A program made the translations under genes and the position numbers. This document shows positions 1 to 5,671 of a DNA stretch of 7,016 bases, piece by piece. The notes beneath the pieces were generated by a model. The model ran no database searches, had not been told where the DNA came from, and saw only the letters and a list, made by a program, of their open reading frames with translations. How positions within the stretch are numbered: position 1 is the stretch's first letter; the number at the start of each line of letters is the position of its first letter. Source of the stretch: Pseudomonadota bacterium (GTDB lineage: Bacteria > Pseudomonadota > Alphaproteobacteria > Rhizobiales > Xanthobacteraceae); the NCBI GenBank assembly GCA_023391175.1, contig JAEWBL010000081.1, positions 1 through 7,016 of the forward strand, written 5' to 3'.

Positions 1-1
1 G

Positions 2-109
2 CCGTCGTCCTCCGGCTCGACCGGAGGACCCATGGCCACATTTGTCCCGGTGTTCGCGTGATGGCGCCATCGGGGGGATGGGCCCTCCGGTCAAGCGGGA
101 GGGCGACGG
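2..109. repeat. Paired-palindrome intergenic repeat, copy 1 (108 bp)
   Basis: Two 32-bp arms (2-33 and 78-109) are inverted copies of each other around a 44-bp centre. Each arm is also a hairpin. The left arm has a perfect 9-bp stem (7-15 with 21-29) and loop CTCGA. The right arm has the same stem with one mismatch (82-90 with 96-104) and loop TCAAG. The layout resembles REP/BIME-type or small MITE-like repeats. I do not recognise a named family. The 80-bp spacer to copy 2 (110-189) shows no gene or clear motif. The window starts one base before this copy, so anything further left is unseen. Confidence 0.8.
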
Positions 110-189
110 CGAAAAGAGAAGCGCCGCAGCGGGCGAGAACGGGCGGGAGGTGGCGACAGGCGCCGCGTCCAGGGACCAAGCCACGCCTG

Positions 190-297
190 CCGTCGTCCTC
201 CGGCTCGACCGGAGGACCCATGGCCGCATTTGTCCCACTGCCCGCGGGGTGGCTCCGGCGGATGGATGGGCCCTCCGGTCAAGCCGGAGGGCGACGG
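190..297. repeat. Paired-palindrome intergenic repeat, copy 2 (108 bp)
   Basis: This is a direct repeat of the element at 2-109, with the same length, the same arm lengths (190-221 and 266-297) and a similar 44-bp centre. The arms are 29/32 complementary. Both arm hairpins are perfect 9-bp stems with 5-nt loops: 195-203 with 209-217, and 270-278 with 284-292. Compared between the arms, one stem pair is T:A on the left and C:G on the right, which is a compensatory change. The right hairpin lies 16 nt beyond the phaC stop codon on the minus strand, so the phaC transcript would run into it. No T-run follows in that direction, so it is not a canonical intrinsic terminator. It could still protect the mRNA 3' end or slow polymerase. 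Confidence 0.8.
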
Positions 298-308
298 TTC
301 CTAAACCC

Positions 309-2279
309 TCAGCTCTTCTCGCGCACGTAGCGGCCGGGGGCGTCCTCGATGGGGGTGAAGTGGCCGCCGCCGATGGCGCGGGCGGGCACGTCCTCGGGAT
401 AGTAGCTGGAGAACCAGTTCAGCCAGTCCGGCCACCAGGAGCCCTTGTGCTCCTGCGCGCCCTGGAGCCACAGATCGTAGCTCGGCCCGGTGGGGCCGTC
501 CGCCCAGTACTGGTACTTCATCTTGGCGGGCGGGTTGACCACGCCGGCGATGTGGCCAGAGCCGGCGAGCACGTAGCGCACCGGGCCGGAGAGCATGTTG
601 GCGCCGATGAACACCGAATTGGGCGGGGCGATGTGGTCTTCCCGCGTCGCCAGCGAATAGACCGGCACGTTCACCTTGGTCATGTCGATGCGCACGCCGG
701 ACAGCTCCGCAAGGCCCCGAGCGATGTTGTTGGTGAGGTAGCAGTTGCGCAGGTAATAGGAATGGTTCGCCGCCGGCATGCGGGTGGAATCAGCATTCCA
801 GAACAGAAGGTCGAACGGGAACGGCGCCTTGCCCTTCATGTAGTTGTTCACCACATAGGGCCAGATCAGATCGTTCGAGCGCAGCATGTTGAAGGCCGAA
901 GCCATCTTGCTGCCTTCCAGATACCCCGTCTGCTTCATCTTGCGCTCGATGGCGGCGAGCTGGTCCTCGTCCACAAACACCTTCAGATCGCCCGCATGGG
1001 TGAAATCGATCTGGGTGGTGAGGAAGGTGGCGGAGGCGATGCGGTCATCCCCCGTCGCGGCCATGTAGGCGAGCGTGGTGGCGAGCAGCGTGCCGCCGAC
1101 GCAATAGCCCATGGCGTGGGCCTGCCGCTCGCCGGTGGCGACGGCCACCTTGTCGAGGGCGGCCATGATGCCCTCGCGCATGTAATCGTCGAAGCCCTTC
1201 TCGGCGAGCCGGGCATCGGGATTGACCCAGGAGATGACGAAGACGCTGATGCCCTGATCCACCAGCCACCGGATGAAGGACTTCTCCGCCGTCAGGTCGA
1301 GGATGTAGAACTTGTTGATCCACGGCGGCACGATCAGCAGCGGCATCTTCTTCACGCTGCCGGTGGTGGCCTCGTACTGGATGAGCTGCATCAGATCGTT
1401 TTCGTAGATCACCTTGCCCGGCGTGGTGGCAAGGTTGCGGCCCACCTCGAAGGCGCTCATGTCCGTCTGGCGGATCTTGAGCGAGCCGTTGCCGGCCACG
1501 AGGTCCTGCGTGAGGTTCTTCATCCCCTTCACGAGGTTCTCGCCGGAAGAGGAGAAGGTCTCGCGGATCAGCTCCGGATTGGTCATCACGAAGTTGGAGG
1601 GCGAGATCGCGTTCGTCACCTGCTTCACCAGGAAGCCGGCCTTGTGCTTGGTGTGGGCGTCGAGGCCCTCGGCCTCCTCCACCATGTCCTCGGCCCAGCG
1701 GCTGGTGACGAGATAGGCCTGCTTGAGCGCGTCGAAGATGGGGCTTTCGCGCCAGCCCTCGTCCTTGAAGCGGGCGTCGCGGGCATCCGGCGCGGTCACC
1801 GGCTCCACCTGCTCGCCGCCGAGACGCTTGAGCGTGTTGGTCCAGACCGAGAGATAGCCGGCCATGAGGCGGGTCTGCGCCTCCAGCGAGCGCTGGGGGT
1901 CGGTCATCCAGTATTCGGCGACCTGCCCCACGGTCTTGAGCGCGTCTGCGATCTCGTCGGCAAGATCGTCGGTCTTCGCCTTGGTGCGCGGGCCGAGATA
2001 GGCGGCGAGCGCCTTGCCGCCCTCGTCCACCATCTGCGCGAGATTCTGGGAGAAGGCCTCGATGTCGAGGCCGGGGCGGGCGCCCTCGGAGGGGCCGTCG
2101 GCCGCGGGCTTCGGCCCCGCGCTGGCCTTCGGCGCCTCGACCTTGGGGGCCGGCGCGGATTCGGGGGCGGGAGACGCGCTGTGCTGGGCCGCGGGGGGGA
2201 CAACGCTGAGATGCGGGGGCGCCTCTACCGGCATCATCGGGGCGGCGGATACGTTAGGCGTTTCCTCAACACGGGACAT
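309..2279 (-). CDS. phaC: Class I poly(3-hydroxyalkanoate) polymerase PhaC
   Basis: PhaC polymerises (R)-3-hydroxyacyl-CoA, chiefly 3-hydroxybutyryl-CoA, into polyester on the surface of cytoplasmic granules and releases CoA. The protein has 656 residues. The PhaC N-terminal domain covers roughly residues 130-300 and the alpha/beta-hydrolase core follows. The lipase-like box GYCVGG carries the nucleophile Cys393. TREDHI supplies Asp548 and GSGHIAGV supplies His576. The Asp-His spacing of 28 equals that of the Cupriavidus enzyme (Asp480/His508). The motif [10 protein letters not shown] is also typical. Class I enzymes usually have about 560-610 residues; the excess is an Ala/Pro-rich N-terminus (about residues 10-70) likely to be disordered. 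The start is supported by AGAGGA about 6 nt upstream and an MSRVEE-type beginning. No phaA, phaB, phaE or phasin gene lies in the window, which suits a single-subunit class I enzyme. It is transcribed away from the lipoprotein gene. The identification is very secure. Confidence 0.97.
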   Translation of the reverse strand: MSRVEETPNVSAAPMMPVEAPPHLSVVPPAAQHSASPAPESAPAPKVEAPKASAGPKPAADGPSEGARPGLDIEAFSQNLAQMVDEGGKALAAYLGPRTKAKTDDLADEIADALKTVGQVAEYWMTDPQRSLEAQTRLMAGYLSVWTNTLKRLGGEQVEPVTAPDARDARFKDEGWRESPIFDALKQAYLVTSRWAEDMVEEAEGLDAHTKHKAGFLVKQVTNAISPSNFVMTNPELIRETFSSSGENLVKGMKNLTQDLVAGNGSLKIRQTDMSAFEVGRNLATTPGKVIYENDLMQLIQYEATTGSVKKMPLLIVPPWINKFYILDLTAEKSFIRWLVDQGISVFVISWVNPDARLAEKGFDDYMREGIMAALDKVAVATGERQAHAMGYCVGGTLLATTLAYMAATGDDRIASATFLTTQIDFTHAGDLKVFVDEDQLAAIERKMKQTGYLEGSKMASAFNMLRSNDLIWPYVVNNYMKGKAPFPFDLLFWNADSTRMPAANHSYYLRNCYLTNNIARGLAELSGVRIDMTKVNVPVYSLATREDHIAPPNSVFIGANMLSGPVRYVLAGSGHIAGVVNPPAKMKYQYWADGPTGPSYDLWLQGAQEHKGSWWPDWLNWFSSYYPEDVPARAIGGGHFTPIEDAPGRYVREKS

Positions 2280-2354
2280 TCGCGTTTCCTCTCGCGGGTC
2301 TTGCTCGCGGGCCGTTACGAAACGTAGCCCATCTTTATCGCTGCCTGCGCTTCC

Positions 2355-2374
2355 TTCATACTCTAGAGTGTGAA
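2355..2374. promoter_or_regulatory. Near-perfect 20-bp palindrome, candidate operator of phaC
   Basis: The sequence TTCATACTCTAGAGTGTGAA is a dyad with 9 of 10 half-site positions matching, and only the 2359/2370 pair fails. It lies 76 bp upstream of the phaC start in the phaC-lipoprotein divergent region. The size, symmetry and lack of a loop suit a dimeric repressor site better than an RNA hairpin. It does not match the CTGC-N3/4-GCAG site known for PhaR of Paracoccus, so the regulator is unknown. The operator role is inferred. Confidence 0.45.
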
Positions 2375-2382
2375 AGTGACAG
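2355..2382 (-). promoter_or_regulatory. Possible phaC promoter overlapping the palindrome
   Basis: On the minus strand CTGTCA (2377-2382) and TATGAA (2355-2360) are separated by 16 nt. Each matches 4 of 6 bases of the sigma70 consensus. This would give a 5' leader of about 65-70 nt. The spacer and -10 box lie inside the palindrome, as expected for a repressed promoter. The base matches are weak, so this is tentative. Confidence 0.3.
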
Positions 2383-2438
2383 GATCGAGCCTCACGGCCA
2401 CGCCAGAGGCACCCTTAGACACACCTCCTTGGTCGAGT

Positions 2439-2455
2439 GTGCGGTATGCCCGCAC
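2439..2455. other. Small hairpin upstream of the lipoprotein gene
   Basis: GTGCGG and CCGCAC form a perfect 6-bp stem around loop TATGC in the phaC-lipoprotein intergenic region. No T-run follows. Fifteen bases downstream, AGGAGGT (2470-2476) is a full Shine-Dalgarno match with no usable start codon after it. I see no gene in 2280-2528. The function of the hairpin is unknown. Confidence 0.3.
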
Positions 2456-2528
2456 GGTAGCGGCCCCTCAGGAGGTATCTCGCCCCGGCATCGTCGCCGC
2501 CGGGACCGGGAGCCAGCCGGAACGGACA

Positions 2529-2819
2529 ATGGATTTCTTCTCCCCGACGGCGCGAGGCCGTGTCGTCCCGACTCTGCGCGCCGCGCTTCTTCTCGCCCTC
2601 GGCGCGAGCCTGTCCGCGTGCGCCGGCTCGAACATCCCGGGCCTCGCGCCGCCGCAGACCTCCGTGCCGGAGGTGGACGCCACGCATTTCCCCACGCTCG
2701 GCGCCCCGCCCGCCGAACGGCGCGATCCGCTGACCCCAGAGCAGCAGCAGAAGCTGCAGCGCGACCTCGAACGCCTCGCCCGCCAGCAGCAGGCGAAGCA
2801 GGTGCAGCAGGCCCAGTAA
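2529..2819 (+). CDS. Small Gln-rich lipoprotein, conserved-hypothetical type
   Basis: The protein has 96 residues. It has a basic N-region, a hydrophobic core (about residues 17-30, LRAALLLALGASLSA) and a lipobox LSAC with the lipidated Cys at 31, so it should be exported and acylated. The residue after Cys is Ala, which by the usual rule does not hold it in the inner membrane, so outer-membrane anchoring is likely. The mature part is short and Pro-rich, then ends in a charged and Gln-rich helix (about residues 69-96, starting LTPEQQQKLQRDLERL) that may form a coiled coil. The frame is open further upstream, but only the ATG at 2529 places a signal peptide at the N-terminus. Its ribosome site is weak (CGGAACGGACA). 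Small lipoproteins of this kind occur next to alaC-hom in related bacteria as I recall. The function is unknown. Confidence 0.75.
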   Translation: MDFFSPTARGRVVPTLRAALLLALGASLSACAGSNIPGLAPPQTSVPEVDATHFPTLGAPPAERRDPLTPEQQQKLQRDLERLARQQQAKQVQQAQ

Positions 2820-2896
2820 GTCGCCGCTGCCCCGGGGGAGTCGAAGCATTGTGCGGTGCGATATGCGGGCCATCGCCCCATCGCCACCGCAATCAA

Positions 2897-2930
2897 GGCT
2901 TTTTCATTCACCGAACAGTGCTACAAAGCC
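2897..2930 (+). promoter_or_regulatory. Candidate promoter for the alaC-hom-glpX genes
   Basis: This is a distinctly AT-richer patch in GC-rich DNA. GCTACAAA (2920-2927) matches 7 of 8 positions of the alphaproteobacterial -10 consensus GCTANAWC. The upstream TTTTTCATTC segment gives only a poor -35. Outer bases GGCTTT and AAAGCC form a 6-bp inverted repeat around the patch. Transcription would begin near 2934, leaving a leader of about 45 nt. The placement in the 159-nt gap before the aminotransferase gene is suitable, but the -35 is weak. Confidence 0.35.
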
Positions 2931-2953
2931 CGACTGCCGCGCCGGGAGACAAC

Positions 2954-2977
2954 ATGCGCGGCCTCTGGAGCCATTGA
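2954..2977 (+). CDS. Possible 7-codon upstream ORF (MRGLWSH)
   Basis: ATG at 2954 follows GGGAG with 5-6 nt spacing, and the frame stops at TGA 2975-2977, one base before the aminotransferase ATG at 2979. Its ribosome site is about as good as that of the main gene, and the main gene's GGAG lies inside this mini-ORF. Translation could therefore couple to the downstream start or interfere with it. The peptide has one Trp and no run of one amino acid, so a classical attenuator is unlikely. An ORF this short can arise by chance. Confidence 0.2.
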   Translation: MRGLWSH

Positions 2978-2978
2978 G

Positions 2979-4199
2979 ATGACGACCGATTTCCACCGCA
3001 TTCGCCGGCTGCCGCCCTACGTGTTCGAGCAAGTGAACCGTGTGAAGGCCGCCGCCCGCAATGCCGGGGTGGACATCGTCGACCTCGGCATGGGCAATCC
3101 GGACCTCGACGCGCCGGCGCATGTCTATGAGAAGCTGAAAGAGACCATCGGCAAGCCGCGCACCGACCGCTATTCCGCCTCCAAGGGCATCCCCGGTCTG
3201 CGCAAGGCGCAGGCGGCCTATTACGAGCGGCGATTCGGCGTGAAGCTGGACCCCGACCGGCAGGTCGTGGCGACGCTGGGCTCCAAGGAAGGCTTCGCCA
3301 ACATGGCGCAGGCCATCACCGCCCCCGGCGACGTGATCCTGACGCCCAATCCCTCCTACCCCATCCACGCCTTCGGCTTCCTGATGGCCGGCGGCGTCAT
3401 CCGCTCGGTTCCGGCCGAGCCGGGGCCGGAGTTCTTCCACGCCATGGAGCGGGCGGTCCAGCACTCCATTCCCAAGCCCATCGCGGTGGTGCTGTGCTAT
3501 CCGTCCAACCCCACGGCCTGCGTGGCGGACCTCGAGTTCTACAAGGACGTGGTGGCCTTCGCGAAGAAGAACGACCTCATCGTTCTCTCCGACCTCGCCT
3601 ATGCCGAGCTTTATTTCGACGGCAACCCGCCCCCCTCGGTGCTGCAGGTGCCGGGCGCCATGGACGTGACGGTGGAGTTCACCTCCATGTCCAAGACCTA
3701 TTCCATGGCCGGCTGGCGCATGGGCTTCGCGGTGGGCAACGAGCGCCTCATCGCCGCGCTTTCGCGGGTGAAGTCCTATCTCGACTACGGCGCCTACACC
3801 CCCATCCAGGTGGCGGCCACCGCGGCGCTCAACGGCCCGCAGGAGTGCATCGCCGAGATGCGCGAGACCTACAAGAAGCGCCGCGACGCACTGGTGGAGA
3901 GCTTCGGCCGCGCCGGCTGGAACATCCCCGTGCCCCGCGCCACCATGTTCGCCTGGTCGCCGATCCCAGAGCCCTTCCGGGCCATGGGCTCGGTCGAATT
4001 CGCGAAGCTCCTCATCGAGAAGGCGGAGGTGGCGGTGTCGCCCGGCGTCGGCTTCGGCGAGCATGGCGACGACTACGTGCGCATCGCCGTGGTCGAGAAC
4101 GAGCAGCGCATCCGCCAGGCGGCACGCAATGTCCGCCGCTTCTTCGAGCAGGCCGGCACCACGCTGCACAACGTGGTTCCGCTCAGCGCCGCGCGCTGA
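2979..4199 (+). CDS. alaC: AlaC-type PLP-dependent aminotransferase
   Basis: This is a 406-residue cytosolic fold-type I aminotransferase that closely follows E. coli AlaC (glutamate-pyruvate aminotransferase, 412 aa) along its length. Shared stretches include LPPYVF, MGNPD, GIPGLR, GSKEGF, NPSYPIH, WRMGFAVGN and SPGVGFGEHGD. The catalytic residues are visible: PLP Schiff-base Lys239 in SMSKTYSMAGWR, Arg247 for phosphate, Asn177 in PSNPT, Asp205 and Tyr208 in SDLAYAE, and Arg368 (VRIA) for the substrate carboxylate. The frame is open further upstream, but ATG 2979 has GGAG at 8-nt spacing and its protein starts level with AlaC. Automated pipelines often label such proteins LL-diaminopimelate aminotransferase. 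The position beside hom keeps an aspartate-pathway role possible, but the AlaC resemblance makes alanine synthesis the better guess. The family is certain; the substrate is less so. Confidence 0.9.
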   Translation: MTTDFHRIRRLPPYVFEQVNRVKAAARNAGVDIVDLGMGNPDLDAPAHVYEKLKETIGKPRTDRYSASKGIPGLRKAQAAYYERRFGVKLDPDRQVVATLGSKEGFANMAQAITAPGDVILTPNPSYPIHAFGFLMAGGVIRSVPAEPGPEFFHAMERAVQHSIPKPIAVVLCYPSNPTACVADLEFYKDVVAFAKKNDLIVLSDLAYAELYFDGNPPPSVLQVPGAMDVTVEFTSMSKTYSMAGWRMGFAVGNERLIAALSRVKSYLDYGAYTPIQVAATAALNGPQECIAEMRETYKKRRDALVESFGRAGWNIPVPRATMFAWSPIPEPFRAMGSVEFAKLLIEKAEVAVSPGVGFGEHGDDYVRIAVVENEQRIRQAARNVRRFFEQAGTTLHNVVPLSAAR

Positions 4200-4238
4200 A
4201 CCTTCGCCATCGGCTCCGGCTAAGGACGGGGCCGGTCG

Positions 4239-4315
4239 GGCTGGCCATCGACCATGGAGCGTTCCGGCAACAGCCGGAACCTCGCGCAGCGCGGGCTGTG
4301 GTATGACGGCCAGCC
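4239..4315 (+). promoter_or_regulatory. Y-shaped structured RNA leader upstream of hom
   Basis: The 139-nt alaC-hom gap can fold into a compact three-way junction. The closing stem has 8 perfect pairs (4239-4246 with 4308-4315). After an A-C mismatch come 3 pairs (4248-4250 with 4304-4306), and after a bulged A come 7 more (4251-4257 with 4296-4302). Two abutting hairpins fill the inside: a perfect 8-bp stem with loop AACA (4261-4280) and a 6-bp stem with loop CAG (4281-4295). Four pairs are G-U in the hom-sense RNA and would be A-C mismatches in the antisense RNA. A further 5-bp pairing (4232-4236 with 4326-4330) could reach the hom ribosome site. It resembles no riboswitch class I know. Folding was done by eye, and GC-rich DNA folds readily by chance. 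Confidence 0.4.
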
Positions 4316-4338
4316 GCGGACAGAAACCGGACGGACAG

Positions 4339-5634
4339 ATGAGCGAATTGAAAGTGGGCCTCGCCGGCCTCGGCACCGTCGGGGCCGCGGTCTTCCGCAT
4401 GCTCGAGCGCCGCGCCGGCGAGCTGGAGGCGCGCACCGGGCGCACCGTGAAGGTGACCGCCGTGGCCGCCCGCGACCGCAGCCGCGACCGCGGCCTCGAT
4501 CTGTCGGGTGTCGCATGGTTCGAGGACCCGGTGGCGCTCGCCCGCGAGGGCGACATCGACGTGTTCGTGGAGCTGATGGGCGGCGACGGCGATCCGGCCA
4601 AGGCCGCGGTCGGTGCCGCGCTGGACCGTGGGATTCCGGTGGTCACCGCCAACAAGGCGCTGCTCGCCAAGTGCGGCGTGGACCTTGCCCGCCGGGCCGA
4701 GGCTGGAGGCGCGGGCCTGCATTTCGAGGCGGCGGTGGCGGGCGGCATCCCCATCGTGAAGACCCTGCGCGAGGCGCTGACGGGCAACGCCATCGAGCGC
4801 GTGTCGGGCATCCTCAACGGCACCTGCAACTACATCCTCACCCGCATGGCGGACGAGAAGCTCTCGTTCAACGTCTGCCTGACGGAGGCCCAGCGTCTCG
4901 GCTATGCGGAGGCTGACCCCACCTTCGACATCGACGGCTTCGACACCGCCCACAAGCTCGCCATCCTCACCTCGCTGGCCTTCGGCACGCAGGTGGATGC
5001 GGAGGCGATCTATGTGGAGGGCATCCGCCAGCTCACCCTCGCCGACCTCGAGGCGGCTGACGATCTCGGCTACCGGGTCAAGCTGCTCGGCGTGGCGGTC
5101 AAGACCGACACCGGCATCGAGCAGCGCGTGCATCCCACCATGGTGCCCAAGCACTGGCCCATCGCGCAGGTTTCCGGCGTCACCAATGCGGTGGCGGTGG
5201 ACGGCGACGCGGTGACGCTGACGCTGGTCGGCCCCGGCGCCGGGGGCGATGCCACCGCCTCCGCGGTGGTGGGCGACCTGTTCGACGTCGCGCGCGGCGC
5301 CAGGGGCTATGCCTTCGGCCTGCCGGTGGACCGCCTCGCCAAGGCCGAGCGCGCCGCGATGCAGCGGCACGAGGGCGGCTACTACATTCGCCTCGCCGTG
5401 GTGAACAAGCCGGGCACGGCCGCCACCATCACCCGCCGCATGGCCGACGAGCAGATCTCGCTGGAATCCATCGTGCAGCGGCAACCGGGCGGCGCGGTGC
5501 CGTCCGATACGGCGCACGTGATCCTCATCACCTATGCCACGACCGAGGCCGCCGTGCGCCGCGCCATCGCCGCCATCGAGGCGGACGGCGTGGTCGCCTC
5601 CCTGCCCCAGGTCATCCGGATCGAGAAGGACTGA
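4339..5634 (+). CDS. hom: Homoserine dehydrogenase, monofunctional, with ACT domain
   Basis: Hom reduces L-aspartate-4-semialdehyde to L-homoserine with NAD(P)H, the branch step to threonine, methionine and isoleucine. The protein has 431 residues. The N-terminal Rossmann motif GLAGLGTVG holds Gly10, Gly12 and Gly15. TANKALLA carries the conserved Lys106. The substrate domain has AAVAGGIPI, GILNGTCNYIL, YAEADPTFDIDG and the catalytic Asp202/Lys206 pair. A C-terminal ACT domain (about 349-428, beginning YYIRLAVVNKPG) suggests feedback inhibition, typically by threonine. No aspartokinase domain is fused. I chose ATG 4339 because the Rossmann strand then begins at residue 5 as in the family. An in-frame ATG at 4303 would add 12 residues and lies inside the structured leader. 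The ribosome site (GGACGGACAG) is weak. The gene follows alaC and precedes glpX on the same strand. Confidence 0.97.
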   Translation: MSELKVGLAGLGTVGAAVFRMLERRAGELEARTGRTVKVTAVAARDRSRDRGLDLSGVAWFEDPVALAREGDIDVFVELMGGDGDPAKAAVGAALDRGIPVVTANKALLAKCGVDLARRAEAGGAGLHFEAAVAGGIPIVKTLREALTGNAIERVSGILNGTCNYILTRMADEKLSFNVCLTEAQRLGYAEADPTFDIDGFDTAHKLAILTSLAFGTQVDAEAIYVEGIRQLTLADLEAADDLGYRVKLLGVAVKTDTGIEQRVHPTMVPKHWPIAQVSGVTNAVAVDGDAVTLTLVGPGAGGDATASAVVGDLFDVARGARGYAFGLPVDRLAKAERAAMQRHEGGYYIRLAVVNKPGTAATITRRMADEQISLESIVQRQPGGAVPSDTAHVILITYATTEAAVRRAIAAIEADGVVASLPQVIRIEKD

Positions 5635-5640
5635 TCCGGA
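5615..5640 (+). other. Perfect 8-bp hairpin spanning the hom stop codon
   Basis: TCCGGATC (5615-5622) and GATCCGGA (5633-5640) pair perfectly around a 10-nt loop, and the TGA of hom lies at the loop/stem border. No T-run follows, so this is not a standard terminator. It may affect mRNA processing or hom-glpX coupling, or be chance. glpX begins 31 nt downstream. Confidence 0.3.
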
Positions 5641-5671
5641 AGCGCGTGACAGAACCAGAAGGACCGACCTC

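Noticed and set aside
1..297. CRISPR array formed by the repeated units on the left
   Set aside because: There are only two units, each 108 bp and internally palindromic, with a spacer of 80 bp. The size and structure do not fit CRISPR.
42..2327. A 761-codon plus-strand open frame running antisense to all of phaC
   Set aside because: It mirrors phaC, as expected in GC-rich DNA where third-position GC removes stops on the other strand. Its translation is rich in His, Gly, Arg, Ala and Val with no recognisable domain, and it begins inside the repeat DNA. PhaC has complete catalytic motifs.
2429..2977. A 182-codon plus-strand frame overlapping the lipoprotein gene
   Set aside because: It is Arg/Pro/Ala-rich without domains and overlaps a protein with a clear signal peptide and lipobox. 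Only its last seven codons are kept, as a possible mini-ORF.
4239..4315. tRNA or SAM-type riboswitch in the hom leader
   Set aside because: The length is near that of a tRNA, but there are only two inner hairpins, an overlong closing helix and no T-loop or CCA-proximal signature. I do not see the conserved core of SAM-I, SAM-II or TPP riboswitches.
2904..4829. A 641-codon minus-strand open frame across alaC and the start of hom
   Set aside because: It has low-complexity Arg/Ala/His-rich composition and spans two well-supported genes and their gap. It is a GC shadow.
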